Source of the DNA: Sedimenticola thiotaurini
GTDB taxonomy: Bacteria; Pseudomonadota; Gammaproteobacteria; Chromatiales; Chromatiaceae
Direction of reading: 5' to 3'
Length of the DNA: 64,000 bases
Assembly: GCA_007713595.1 (NCBI GenBank)
Contig: VMRY01000009.1
Span: 1 to 64,000 of the forward strand
In this document: positions 52,268 through 63,425 of the stretch, one piece after another
Position numbering within the stretch: the stretch's first letter is position 1
Layout: each line of letters begins with the position of its first letter
Notes under the pieces: generated by a model
Told to the model about the DNA's origin: nothing
The model's database searches: none
Seen by the model: only the letters and a program-made list of their open reading frames with translations
Position numbers and translations under genes: made by a program

Positions 52268-52986
52268 ATAATCAATTCAAACTGGATGGCATCACGGTCC
52301 CCTTCAGCGCAGGAGAGACCATCATGGATGCGGCGTTAGCCGCCGGCATCTATATACCTCATCTCTGTCACAACCCGGAGTTCAAACCGCACGGCAGTTG
52401 CCGACTCTGCACTGTCAATGCCAATGGTCGCACTGTTGCAGCCTGTACAACCCCTGCTAGTGAAGGAATGGAGGTTGAAAATGCAACCCATGAACTCACC
52501 ACACAGCGTCGGTTATTACTAAAACTGCTGTTTGTTGAAGGCAATCACGTCTGTCCCGCCTGCGAGAAGAGTGGCGCCTGCCAGCTGCAGGCCGTGGCCT
52601 ATCACTGTGGCATGTTGGCACCGGAGTTCGTCCACTTCTATCCCAAACGTGCCGTGGATGCATCCCATCCGGAGATGATCATCGACTTCAATCGTTGCAT
52701 CCTTTGTGAGCTGTGCGTTCGGGCCAGTCGGGATAGCGATAATAAAAATGTTTTTTCCATCAGTGGCCGTGGCATTCAGGCGCATCTTGCTATCAATTCA
52801 ACCAGTGGCAAACTGGCTGATTCCAGTTTCACCAGCAGCGACAAAGCTGCACGGGTCTGCCCGGTAGGTGCCATCCTGCCCAAACACAAGGGGTATAACA
52901 TACCGATTGGCCAACGACTCTATGATCAAGCCCCCATCAGCCAGGTCGGCGATGTTGCAAAACATCAGGAGTTGGCTGATGAGTAG
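52264..52986 (+). CDS. hoxU: HoxU: iron-sulfur subunit of NAD-reducing hydrogenase
   Basis: A 240-aa protein homologous to the N-terminal part of NuoG. It has a 2Fe-2S ferredoxin domain (CHNPEFKPHGSCRLC…C), a His-Cys3 4Fe-4S site (HVCPACEKSGACQLQ) and a C-terminal 4Fe-4S site (CILCELCVRA and CPVGAI). It carries electrons from the hydrogenase to the diaphorase. It overlaps hoxF by four bases and hoxY by eight. Confidence 0.93.
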   Translation: MNNQFKLDGITVPFSAGETIMDAALAAGIYIPHLCHNPEFKPHGSCRLCTVNANGRTVAACTTPASEGMEVENATHELTTQRRLLLKLLFVEGNHVCPACEKSGACQLQAVAYHCGMLAPEFVHFYPKRAVDASHPEMIIDFNRCILCELCVRASRDSDNKNVFSISGRGIQAHLAINSTSGKLADSSFTSSDKAARVCPVGAILPKHKGYNIPIGQRLYDQAPISQVGDVAKHQELADE

Positions 52987-53518
52987 CCCGATTAAGGTTG
53001 CCACTGCCTCACTGGCCGGTTGCTTCGGCTGCCACATGTCGATACTGGATATCGATGAAAGACTCATCGATCTGGTTGGGCACATTCAATTTGACCGATC
53101 ACCGCTGACGGATATCAAAAAAGTGGGCCCATGCGATCTGGGACTGATTGAAGGCGGCGTCTGTAATGCCGAGAACGTCGAGGTATTGAAGGCCTTTCGA
53201 CGCCAGTGCAAGATTCTGGTGGCCGTCGGGGCCTGCGCCATCAATGGCGGCGTTCCTGCCATGCGGAATCAATACTCTCTGGCCGACTGCCTGGAAGAGG
53301 CCTATCTTCATGGTGCCGGGATCGATAACCCACAGATCCCCAATGACCCTGAACTCCCCCTGTTGCTGAACCAGGTACACCCAATCCATGAGGTGGTCTG
53401 GATCGACTATTTCCTGCCCGGCTGTCCCCCTTCTGCCGACACCATTTTCACTTTTCTAGATGAGCTGCTCTCCGGCAGACCCATTCAGTTCGCCTATCAG
53501 CAGATTCACTATGATTGA
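52979..53518 (+). CDS. hoxY: HoxY: [NiFe] hydrogenase small subunit
   Basis: A 179-aa protein. The proximal 4Fe-4S ligands begin in AGCFGCHMSILD, and further cysteines lie in GGVCNAENV, GACAING and PGCPPSADT. The start at 52979, inside the hoxU end, is preferred because AGGAG stands seven bases upstream; a longer frame reads into hoxU. It takes electrons from HoxH to HoxU. Confidence 0.92.
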   Translation: MSSPIKVATASLAGCFGCHMSILDIDERLIDLVGHIQFDRSPLTDIKKVGPCDLGLIEGGVCNAENVEVLKAFRRQCKILVAVGACAINGGVPAMRNQYSLADCLEEAYLHGAGIDNPQIPNDPELPLLLNQVHPIHEVVWIDYFLPGCPPSADTIFTFLDELLSGRPIQFAYQQIHYD

Positions 53519-55016
53519 GCAAAGACCTGTAACTATCGAACAGCTGGAAACCGCAGCACAGCCGGAAAAACTGCGCCGCATCGCCATTGAGCCACTGACC
53601 CGGGTTGAAGGCCATGGCAAGGTGACGCTTCTGCTGGATGATGAAAACCGTATCCAGCAGGCGCGCCTGCATATCGTCGAGTTTCGCGGCTTTGAAAAAT
53701 TTATCCAGGGCCGTCCCTACTGGGAACTGCCGGTACTGGTTCAGCGACTCTGCGGCATCTGCCCGGTCAGCCATCATCTGGCCGCAGGCAAGGCGATTGA
53801 TCAACTGGTGGGTGTTGATCAGCTCACCCCGACTGCCGAAAAAGTCCGGCGGCTGATGCACTACGGTCAGCTGCTTCAGTCACATGCCCTGCATTTCTTT
53901 CACCTCTCTTCACCCGATCTGCTGTTTGGCTTTGACAGTCAAATCAGTCAGCGCAATATCGTCGGATTGATTAACGCGCACCCGGATCTGGCAAAACAGG
54001 GGGTGCTACTGCGCAAGTTTGGTCAGGAGGTGATCCGGGTTACCGCTGGGAAACGGATACATGGCACCTGTGCAATTCCCGGCGGGGTAAACAAGGCGCT
54101 GGACAGCAGTGAGCGTGATTATCTGCAGCAGGATATTCGCCAGATCGTTTCATGGGGCGAGAGTGCACTCCAACTGGCCAGGAAACTTTTCATGGAATCC
54201 CTGGAGCAGAATCAGCAGTTCGCCCGAATCGATACGCACATGATGAGTCTCTGCCAGGATGACGGTGCACTGGAACTGTATCATGGCGGGCTGCGGGTCA
54301 CGGCCATCGATGGCCATCGCATAATGGATCATGTCGACTACCGGGGATATGACCAACACATACGTGAAGAGGTCAAATCCTGGAGCTATATGAAATTCCC
54401 GTATCTGCAGCAACTCGGGCCAGATGAGGGGAGCTACCGGGTGGGACCGCTGGCCCGAATCAATAACTGCGATTACATAGATACGCCATTAGCAGAAAAG
54501 GCCAGGATCGAATTTAGATCGCTCAACAGGCATGGCCTGGTTCAATCGACCCTGGCTTATCACTGGGCGCGGATGATTGAACTATTGCACTGTGCCGAAA
54601 AAATCGAACAACTGCTGGGTGACCCTGACCTGCTTGGCCATGACCTGAAGCAGACCGGTGAGATGCGTCAACGTGGTATCGGTGTCATTGAAGCACCTCG
54701 GGGAACCCTGATTCATGATTATGAAATCGATGCAGATGGACTGGTCAGCAGAGCCAATCTGATCGTCTCCACCACCCACAACAACCGTGCGATGAATGAA
54801 TCCGTAAGGAGAGTGGCGTCTGATCTGTTCAACGGTCAGGAGATCACCGAGGGCATGCTAAACCATATCGAGGTCGCGATACGCGCCTATGACCCCTGCC
54901 TCTCCTGCGCTACCCACGCCCTGGGCAAAATGCCGCTAGTAATCGAACTTCAGCAGCCGGATGGTCAGATTGTTGACCGACTGATCAAGGATACCCAGGG
55001 TGAGCTGAAACGGTGA
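53511..55016 (+). CDS. hoxH: HoxH: [NiFe] hydrogenase large subunit (Group 3d)
   Basis: A 501-aa catalytic subunit. The N-terminal TRVEGHG and the L1 motif RLCGICPVSHH hold the first cysteine pair; the C-terminal L2 motif DPCLSCATHALG holds the second. The four cysteines bind Ni-Fe. After L2 a tail of about 30 residues ends ELKR and would be removed by the protease encoded next. It reduces NAD through HoxFU. The start at 53511 overlaps the hoxY stop. Group 3d is supported by the gene set, with a soluble, bidirectional enzyme expected. Confidence 0.94.
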   Translation: MIEQRPVTIEQLETAAQPEKLRRIAIEPLTRVEGHGKVTLLLDDENRIQQARLHIVEFRGFEKFIQGRPYWELPVLVQRLCGICPVSHHLAAGKAIDQLVGVDQLTPTAEKVRRLMHYGQLLQSHALHFFHLSSPDLLFGFDSQISQRNIVGLINAHPDLAKQGVLLRKFGQEVIRVTAGKRIHGTCAIPGGVNKALDSSERDYLQQDIRQIVSWGESALQLARKLFMESLEQNQQFARIDTHMMSLCQDDGALELYHGGLRVTAIDGHRIMDHVDYRGYDQHIREEVKSWSYMKFPYLQQLGPDEGSYRVGPLARINNCDYIDTPLAEKARIEFRSLNRHGLVQSTLAYHWARMIELLHCAEKIEQLLGDPDLLGHDLKQTGEMRQRGIGVIEAPRGTLIHDYEIDADGLVSRANLIVSTTHNNRAMNESVRRVASDLFNGQEITEGMLNHIEVAIRAYDPCLSCATHALGKMPLVIELQQPDGQIVDRLIKDTQGELKR

Positions 55017-55501
55017 ACAGGCCACCTATTGTGATAATAGGCTATGGCAATCCATCCCGGGGCGATGATGCAGTTGGGCCTCTGCTGATTGAAGAGCTAG
55101 AACAGGAAGAGCGGGTAATCAACAGCCCATCAGAGTATGAACTAATTACAGACTTTCAGTTGCAGATTGAGCATGTCACCGATCTTGAAGAGAGAAAGTT
55201 ATTACTCTTTGTCGATGCATCCCTGTCTGCAAAACCACCTTTTGAATTCTCCAGGCTTACACCGGGAATGGATCACAGTTACACTAGCCACAGCTTAACT
55301 CCAGCCACCTTATTGAGTATCTTTGAAACTGTATTCAAACAACCATCTCCTCCTGCTTATCTCCTGAAAATTCCAGGATATCAGTTTGATCTCGGCATGC
55401 CACTCAGTCAGAAATCAAGCCATCATTTAAAGCAGGCAAAGCATTTTATTCACACACTCATTAAAGATCCAAGACAAGAGTCATGGGAGCATCAACTGTA
55501 A
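55013..55501 (+). CDS. hoxW: HoxW: hydrogenase maturation protease
   Basis: A 162-aa member of the HycI/HoxW endopeptidase family. It begins IVIIGYGNPSRGDDAVGPLL with the Glu/Asp-type nickel-binding residues, and FVDAS and SHSLTP follow the family order. It should trim the HoxH C-terminus after nickel insertion. It starts at GTG, overlapping the hoxH stop by four bases (GTGA). Confidence 0.9.
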   Translation: MNRPPIVIIGYGNPSRGDDAVGPLLIEELEQEERVINSPSEYELITDFQLQIEHVTDLEERKLLLFVDASLSAKPPFEFSRLTPGMDHSYTSHSLTPATLLSIFETVFKQPSPPAYLLKIPGYQFDLGMPLSQKSSHHLKQAKHFIHTLIKDPRQESWEHQL

Positions 55502-55507
55502 AAATAA

Positions 55508-55530
55508 AACGCCGGCAGCATGCCGGCGTT
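55508..55530 (-). terminator. Terminator of the TonB receptor gene
   Basis: AACGCCGGCA and TGCCGGCGTT form a perfect 10-bp stem with a three-base loop, 27 bp beyond the receptor stop on the minus strand. On that strand it is followed by TTTTATTTTT, the usual U tract. It also lies 7 bp after hoxW on the plus strand, where the U tract is absent but A-rich sequence precedes it. Confidence 0.78.
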
Positions 55531-55556
55531 AATCACTCCGATGACAAAGTAACAGG

Positions 55557-57842
55557 TTAGAACTTGTAGTTCACGCCTGCATAGATCGATCGTCCCGCGC
55601 CGGGAACAGGAACACCCCAAGGCACATCAGTACCTGACATGGTCTTACCCTGTCCTGTGTAAGCACCACCCAGGGGATGGTTGTAGAACTTGTCAAAAAC
55701 ATTTTCTATTCCAAAATCAATGCCTACCTGTTTCCATTCATAACGGCTACGCAGATGCAGCAGGCCATACGACTTGGTTTCAAGTTCATTTCTCACTTGC
55801 GACACATCATCCTTCCCATCAACCAGCTCAACTTCCAGGGTGTTTTTCCAATGCCCTGTGCTTTGTACGACAGCCAGCTTGGCATTTAATGGCATGATGT
55901 TATAAAGATTATCATCAGTAGTCCGGTTCTTACCACGAACGTAACTCAGCACACCTGTCGCTGTAAAATCACCGTAAGGAGTATTCTCTGCTAGCGGATA
56001 ATGACCTGAAACATCCAGTCCATACATATGTGCAGACTGGTTAACAAACTGTAAGTAGACGAAGGCTTTAGTAGCCGTCTGATTAGCAGCCCCGCAGTTA
56101 CTATTTGCTGAAACACAACGCTGGGCATCAATATAATCATTAACATAGGTATAGTACGGGGTGACTTTCAGGCCCCATTTATCCTGTGCGGGATTATGCC
56201 AGTCAAACGTAGTACTAATGGTATGTGCCACTTCGGGTTCCAGGTTAAGATTACCTACATAGCCATTGCCATCACCTGCCATGTTGATCATGCGCATCGC
56301 CATACCACCTGTTGACCAGGTGTAACGTTCATAGAGATTAGGGGACCGGGTCTTTCTGGCATAACCGAATTCAAGAGAACGCGTGTCATCCAACTTTAAA
56401 CGAGCCAAAGCCGTAAGATCGATATTATGGTCCGTTTTTTCCCGGTCAGTGGCATTGAACGCAGCCGATTCAGCCGCATATTGGGCTGAAGTGGTATTGT
56501 ACCCCTGCACCTCTCCAGTGTTCATATCGACTTTCTCATAACGCAATCCGAACTGCGTCAGCCACCTGGGATTCCATTGCGCTTCCCACTCAGCAAAGGC
56601 CGCCAATCGATCACGCTCACCATTATTGATATTCCAGAACGTGTTCGGCCACATCCCCTTACCTGAAGGATCCCACCAATCATCCAATCTATAACGCTGT
56701 GCTTCACCGCCAACCCGAAGCAGATCACGATCTGAAATAGGTAGTTCAGCCTTAAGTACCAGTCCACTGTTGTTACCTTCCGTATCCATCGGCATGCCGG
56801 CGGCACATCCGTTCATACCCGCCGTAGGGGGACAGGGCACACCGTCAGTGAATGGGGCACCCATATTAGATCCGTACCAGAAGAGTTTATCTTCACCAAA
56901 CTGCATGACATGGCGGGTATGCTCCCGATAGGCGCGCGCCTCCAGTCCACCCCAGTCAAACTCACCCTCATATCGAAGATTCACTTGGGTACTGTCGTTT
57001 CCTGTCATATCCATGCGCTGATTAGGCCAGCCCTGATAGGGTATATCCTGCAGCCCGAGTTTCAGCTCCATTAGATGATTTTCATGACGCATCGCCAAAG
57101 CCAGCGAATGATTTATCGACTTGTACATACTGGAGCCGACTTCATCACCATCCAGCCATCCTCTGCCAGCAGCAGCAAGACCCGCAGGTTTAAAATCATC
57201 ACCCGCCTTGTAGTCATCCGCTTGTGCGGTCGATCCACGATAGGTAAGGCTGATTTTTTCATTGGCCAGCGTCGCAGACAAATTACCACCATGGGCATCG
57301 CCATTACTCCGATAAAAAGCACCAACCTCACCCTTCTGCAATAACCCCTCATCAGCTTGGGCAAACTCTGGATCTGCTGAATCTACCAGAATGGCACCAC
57401 CAATACTGTCACCTCCTACACTGACCGGCGTAATCCCAGCAAACACTTCAGCACTTCCAACACTGGTCGGATCAATATAGGAGAGAGGGGGGTTCATATG
57501 ATTTCCGCAGGCAGAAATCAGATCCATTCCATCGACCTTGATGCGCAGACGATCATCTGCAAGGCCATGTATTACAGGCAAGCTGGAGACACCACCAGCA
57601 CCATAAAGATTGACACCTGGAATGTTTTTCAGCAGGGAAGCGGTATCACTGGTTGCCGGTCGCAGGGACTGCAAGGTATTGGCATTTACTTTGGTCGAGT
57701 TTATCGCCTGCTCTTTCTGCAGAGGTTCAGCAGTGACTGTAATACTCGGTAATACCTTCTCTTCTGCAATCACACCTTGAGCAAGTGCAGTCGCAAGGGT
57801 TGCTAGAACGGTACGTTTAATTGGGAACCGGTGATACTTCAT
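55557..57842 (-). CDS. OprC/NosA-type copper TonB-dependent receptor
   Basis: A 761-aa outer-membrane receptor with signal peptide (about 1-26), a TonB box region (LPSITVTAE), plug and 22-strand barrel, ending in an aromatic KF. The plug loop contains CGNHMNPPLSY: Cys112 and Met116 form the CxxxM motif, and His311-x-Met313 (RHVMQF) the HxM motif of the OprC copper site. This points to copper import, as NosA serves nitrous oxide reductase. AGGAG supports the start. It is separate from hox genes and likely controlled by the inverted repeat at 57920-57956. Confidence 0.85.
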   Translation of the reverse strand: MKYHRFPIKRTVLATLATALAQGVIAEEKVLPSITVTAEPLQKEQAINSTKVNANTLQSLRPATSDTASLLKNIPGVNLYGAGGVSSLPVIHGLADDRLRIKVDGMDLISACGNHMNPPLSYIDPTSVGSAEVFAGITPVSVGGDSIGGAILVDSADPEFAQADEGLLQKGEVGAFYRSNGDAHGGNLSATLANEKISLTYRGSTAQADDYKAGDDFKPAGLAAAGRGWLDGDEVGSSMYKSINHSLALAMRHENHLMELKLGLQDIPYQGWPNQRMDMTGNDSTQVNLRYEGEFDWGGLEARAYREHTRHVMQFGEDKLFWYGSNMGAPFTDGVPCPPTAGMNGCAAGMPMDTEGNNSGLVLKAELPISDRDLLRVGGEAQRYRLDDWWDPSGKGMWPNTFWNINNGERDRLAAFAEWEAQWNPRWLTQFGLRYEKVDMNTGEVQGYNTTSAQYAAESAAFNATDREKTDHNIDLTALARLKLDDTRSLEFGYARKTRSPNLYERYTWSTGGMAMRMINMAGDGNGYVGNLNLEPEVAHTISTTFDWHNPAQDKWGLKVTPYYTYVNDYIDAQRCVSANSNCGAANQTATKAFVYLQFVNQSAHMYGLDVSGHYPLAENTPYGDFTATGVLSYVRGKNRTTDDNLYNIMPLNAKLAVVQSTGHWKNTLEVELVDGKDDVSQVRNELETKSYGLLHLRSRYEWKQVGIDFGIENVFDKFYNHPLGGAYTGQGKTMSGTDVPWGVPVPGAGRSIYAGVNYKF

Positions 57843-57919
57843 GATTGCTCCTGGTGCGGATACTTCTAACTTCAGGGGTAAGTTCTTTTAAAACCACAAC
57901 CATCTTGAATTCTTTTCAA

Positions 57920-57956
57920 GCTTAAATTGACTTGCATACGTATGGTCAATTTAAGC
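57920..57956. promoter_or_regulatory. 12-bp perfect inverted repeat upstream of the copper receptor
   Basis: GCTTAAATTGAC (57920-57931) and GTCAATTTAAGC (57945-57956) are exact reverse complements separated by 13 bases. The spacer itself holds CATACGTATG, a 10-bp palindrome. On the minus strand a TTGACC / TTTAAG pair with 17-bp spacing overlaps it, so a repressor bound here would block a promoter. The cognate protein is not identified. Confidence 0.55.
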
Positions 57957-58138
57957 AGCTTCAATCAAGTCGGTTTTTGTTGGCGAAGAAAGGTACTCTC
58001 TTTAGCAGAAGTGTCACAGGGAGCTTTTAGTAGAATGGGCCAATACGCTGCTAGGATAGCCAGCATCCACGCACGCCAGAGGTATTTGACATAAATATCA
58101 GGTGAAATAACACAATAAAAAAGGCGGGTGATTAAAGA

Positions 58139-58172
58139 TGCTCTTGCACAGCCATTGCTGTACAAGAGCATA
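58139..58172 (-). terminator. Hairpin after clpB
   Basis: ATGCTCTTG and CAAGAGCAT pair over nine bases; an inner ACAGC / GCTGT stem adds five after one mismatch. It begins 6 bp after the clpB stop on the minus strand. The U tract is weak (CTTTAATC), with TTTTTT further on. Confidence 0.6.
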
Positions 58173-58177
58173 GGCAG

Positions 58178-60754
<2,577 letters not shown>

Positions 60755-60788
60755 GGAAATTACTCCGATATTTGTAAGGTTACCTAGC

Positions 60789-60817
60789 AGATGGGGTACC
60801 TGATATCGAAATTCAAT
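60789..60817 (-). promoter_or_regulatory. Sigma-32 heat-shock promoter of clpB
   Basis: On the minus strand ATTGAAT and CCCCATCT are 14 bases apart. The -10 block matches the CCCCATNT consensus; the -35 keeps TTGAA of CTTGAAA. The start would lie about 29 bases before the clpB ATG. Confidence 0.68.
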
Positions 60818-60824
60818 AGAGCTT

Positions 60825-61535
60825 TCAGCCCGTTATCGATTCCTCATCCCTGTATTTATTGTCTAGAATCGCCTCAACCTGGATCTGCAACTGATCCCTG
60901 CCCCACTCCTCTGGGTAGAGTGCAGAACTGGCCTTGATACGCGCCCTGCTTCTTAGCAGGACACCTCCAATCACACCACCCTCGCCCCGGATACCGCTGA
61001 TACGATGAGGGAAAATGGGCGCACCGGTAATCTGGGAAAGACGAATAGCACCGGCTTTAATGCGCCGAGGTGGGTCACTGTCGAGATGAATCTTTCCATG
61101 CGGGAACAGTGCCACCACTTCCCCTTGACGCAGGCAACGTAGCGCCTCACGCAGTGCCTGTTCCGGTCTTCTTTCCCTATCAACCGGTATACACCCAATC
61201 GCCCGAAACAGCCAGTTCAGACCGAACCGTTCATACTCTTCTCGTGCAATAATAAAGCGTAGAGGACGTCTGGCCGAGGCCAGTAGAAGCATCGGGTCGA
61301 GTCCCGATACATGGTTGGCCACCACGATGGCCGGACCACTCTTGGGAAGACGCATGCCGAGTACATTCAGGCGGTGGTAGCGATAACAGAAAAGACGGTT
61401 AAGGCCATCCAGGAGGTTCATCCAACGCGGCCCCCACTCGACCCGATTGGCACGATGACAGGCATTGCGAAGCCGATAGAGCTGCCATAGCAACACAACC
61501 AGCAGGAGTGACAGGGCAACAGCTAAAGCCGACAT
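60825..61535 (-). CDS. 1-acyl-glycerol-3-phosphate-type acyltransferase (PlsC family)
   Basis: A 236-aa acyltransferase with one N-terminal membrane helix. The catalytic NHVSGLD motif (HxxxxD) is near residue 75, the [10 protein letters not shown] and FPHGK regions follow. It transfers acyl groups to lysophospholipid or a related glycerol substrate. The FPEGT box is FPHGK here. It precedes clpB in minus-strand order with its own spacing. The substrate is not certain. Confidence 0.85.
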   Translation of the reverse strand: MSALAVALSLLLVVLLWQLYRLRNACHRANRVEWGPRWMNLLDGLNRLFCYRYHRLNVLGMRLPKSGPAIVVANHVSGLDPMLLLASARRPLRFIIAREEYERFGLNWLFRAIGCIPVDRERRPEQALREALRCLRQGEVVALFPHGKIHLDSDPPRRIKAGAIRLSQITGAPIFPHRISGIRGEGGVIGGVLLRSRARIKASSALYPEEWGRDQLQIQVEAILDNKYRDEESITG

Positions 61536-61559
61536 GCTGCGACCTCACTGTTCTCCTGT

Positions 61560-62084
61560 TTATTTTTTAGCCTTGCCACCCTTTTGATACACCTTGCGCT
61601 GAAAGAGATCAGTTCGGCGGCTTACAACACGGTCAATAAACAGCATGCCATCAATATGATCGAGCTCATGCTGAACCGCGCGGGCTTCATAGCCCTCCAT
61701 CTCATACTCCAGCGGGTTACCCCAGGAATCCTGTGCTCGGATCTTTATGTGGGTTGCTCTGATTACATTACCAGTGTAATCCGGCACTGAGAGACACCCC
61801 TCACGCCCCATCTCAAACCCTTCCCAATGGGTGATCTCAGGATTCACCAAGATCATATGTCCATGATTAGGGACCGGTTTGCGCGTATTGGAGACATCCA
61901 CAATCACAATGCGCTGAAAATGACCCACTTGAGGCGCAGCAATACCCACTGCGGCAGGGCCGTCGCAACGCGTCTCTTCAAGATCATCGATAAATGCCCG
62001 TAGTGCGTCATCAAACTGTTCAACCGGTTGTGAAATCTGCTTCAACCGATCATCAGGGATTTTCAATATTTCCAGTACTGCCAT
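61560..62084 (-). CDS. def: Peptide deformylase
   Basis: A 174-aa metalloprotease with all three motifs: GIAAPQVGH (motif 1), EGCLSVPDY (motif 2, Cys metal ligand) and HELDHIDG (motif 3, HExxH). It removes the formyl group from N-terminal methionine. It is the class I iron type. A second def gene with fmt usually exists elsewhere; the gene here sits with an ACT-domain regulator and an acyltransferase. Confidence 0.93.
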   Translation of the reverse strand: MAVLEILKIPDDRLKQISQPVEQFDDALRAFIDDLEETRCDGPAAVGIAAPQVGHFQRIVIVDVSNTRKPVPNHGHMILVNPEITHWEGFEMGREGCLSVPDYTGNVIRATHIKIRAQDSWGNPLEYEMEGYEARAVQHELDHIDGMLFIDRVVSRRTDLFQRKVYQKGGKAKK

Positions 62085-62086
62085 TT

Positions 62087-62593
62087 TTATCCAATCAGCG
62101 TCTCTATGGACGATACATTGACATCGATATCGCCCAGGTTATCCAGTGCCTCTTCCAACGTCTCCAACGGGTGATCGGAGTAACCCTGAATATGCATAAT
62201 GTAAACCGGCTTCTCGCTGGATCCCGCCACATCTGACTCCAGCTCCAGAATGTTGCAGCCCTGCTCGGCCAGCACAGCTGTCACCTGAGCCACAATACCG
62301 GCCCGATCCGCACCGGCCACACGCACCTGAATATTCGGTACCAGGTGTTGGTGCAGTGAACCGGCGATATCATCCACATGCAGATGCAGACCGAGTTCAT
62401 CTGCCACCGGCTGCAGTACCGGCTCAACCGTACCCGTCCCGGTTACCATCATCATGATAGTAAAGTTACCACCCAGGCGGATCATGGAGGCCTCACCCAG
62501 GTTCCAGCCCTCCTGATAGAGGGCATTGGTCACACGCCCAACAATCCCCGGCTGATCCTCGCCAACCAACGTCAGCATTTTCCATTCACTCAT
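62087..62593 (-). CDS. GcvR-like protein with two ACT domains
   Basis: A 168-aa protein with two ACT domains (MLTLVGEDQPGIVGRVTNALY near the start and VRVAGADRAGIVAQVTAVL in the second half). It resembles GcvR, the glycine cleavage system regulator, which acts with GcvA; no gcv gene is visible here, so the role is unproven. It precedes def by two bp on the same strand, probably in one operon. Confidence 0.8.
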   Translation of the reverse strand: MSEWKMLTLVGEDQPGIVGRVTNALYQEGWNLGEASMIRLGGNFTIMMMVTGTGTVEPVLQPVADELGLHLHVDDIAGSLHQHLVPNIQVRVAGADRAGIVAQVTAVLAEQGCNILELESDVAGSSEKPVYIMHIQGYSDHPLETLEEALDNLGDIDVNVSSIETLIG

Positions 62594-62681
62594 CTATTCA
62601 ACCCTCCGCGGTTAAACGGATCGCATATAAAAAAGGTCTTAAACATGGCACTGGCCGTTTGTAGTATTGACGCTCAGAAAG

Positions 62682-63425
62682 CTACTCCATCCAGATCAGC
62701 GAGGCCATGCGTCCCGTGACACCATCCCTACGATAGGAAAAAAAGCGTTTATGGTCGGTTACTGTACAGTAATCCCCGCCCCCAATAAAACCAACTCCAG
62801 CCCGCTCCAGTCTAATTCGGGCAAGCTGATAGATATCTGCCAACCAGTGCCCCGGTCTCCCTGGCACAAAGGCACCAGCGGACTGCGGCTCAGCCTGAAT
62901 AAACCGCTCACGAACCTCAGGACCCACTTCAAAGGCATCCGGGCCAATGGCGGGACCCAGCCACGCCAGAATTTTATCGGCCGGATCCTTGAAACGTGAC
63001 AGCGTTACCTCAACCACACCATCGACAAGACCGCGCCAACCAGCATGGACCGCTGCCACCTGTGTTCCCGTGCTGTTGCAGAGAAGCACTGGCAGACAAT
63101 CCGCTGTCATCACCACACACACCTGTCCCGGCTGATCGGCCAACACCGCATCTGCCGTTCTATCCTGACCTGAAACAGCGCAGTCCAGCACCCGGGTACC
63201 GTGCACCTGATTGAGCCAGAAAGGTGCGCCTGGTATTCCAGCGCAGGCAATCAGCAGATTCCGGTTTTTCTCGACTGACTGCGGGTCATCGCCAACATGC
63301 TCACCGAGATTCAGGCTCTCATAGGGGGCCTTGCTGACACCCCCCAAACGCGTCGTCATAACAGCCCGGATATTTCCAGGCGCAGGCCAATCCGGGGTGA
63401 GCAACAGGGGTCCATCACCCGACAT
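62682..63425 (-). CDS. pgeF: PgeF/YfiH family laccase-domain protein
   Basis: A 247-aa protein of the YfiH family, now known to repair peptidoglycan precursors by removing wrongly added amino acids. The metal-site motifs are NQVHGT, TADCLPVLL and AVHAGWRGL. The older name is polyphenol oxidase/laccase. It overlaps rluD by eleven bases, the same neighbour order as in E. coli. Confidence 0.9.
   Translation of the reverse strand: MSGDGPLLLTPDWPAPGNIRAVMTTRLGGVSKAPYESLNLGEHVGDDPQSVEKNRNLLIACAGIPGAPFWLNQVHGTRVLDCAVSGQDRTADAVLADQPGQVCVVMTADCLPVLLCNSTGTQVAAVHAGWRGLVDGVVEVTLSRFKDPADKILAWLGPAIGPDAFEVGPEVRERFIQAEPQSAGAFVPGRPGHWLADIYQLARIRLERAGVGFIGGGDYCTVTDHKRFFSYRRDGVTGRMASLIWME

Larger units (their letters stand above)
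57843..58177. other. Gap between clpB end and copper receptor start
   Basis: A 335-bp stretch with a perfect inverted repeat (57920-57956), a CTTGAA-TTCTT-TTCAAG repeat (57904-57920) and the clpB end hairpin. A 68-codon minus-strand frame exists but lacks a ribosome-binding site and overlaps the hairpin. Confidence 0.45.

Noticed and set aside
53460-53510. Upstream ATG for hoxH at 53460
   Set aside because: It would overlap hoxY by 59 bases and add an N-terminus not typical of HoxH; 53511 gives MIEQRPV directly before the family start.
57965-58171. 68-codon minus-strand frame between clpB and the copper receptor
   Set aside because: No ribosome-binding site, starts inside the clpB end hairpin, and the sequence looks unlike a protein family.
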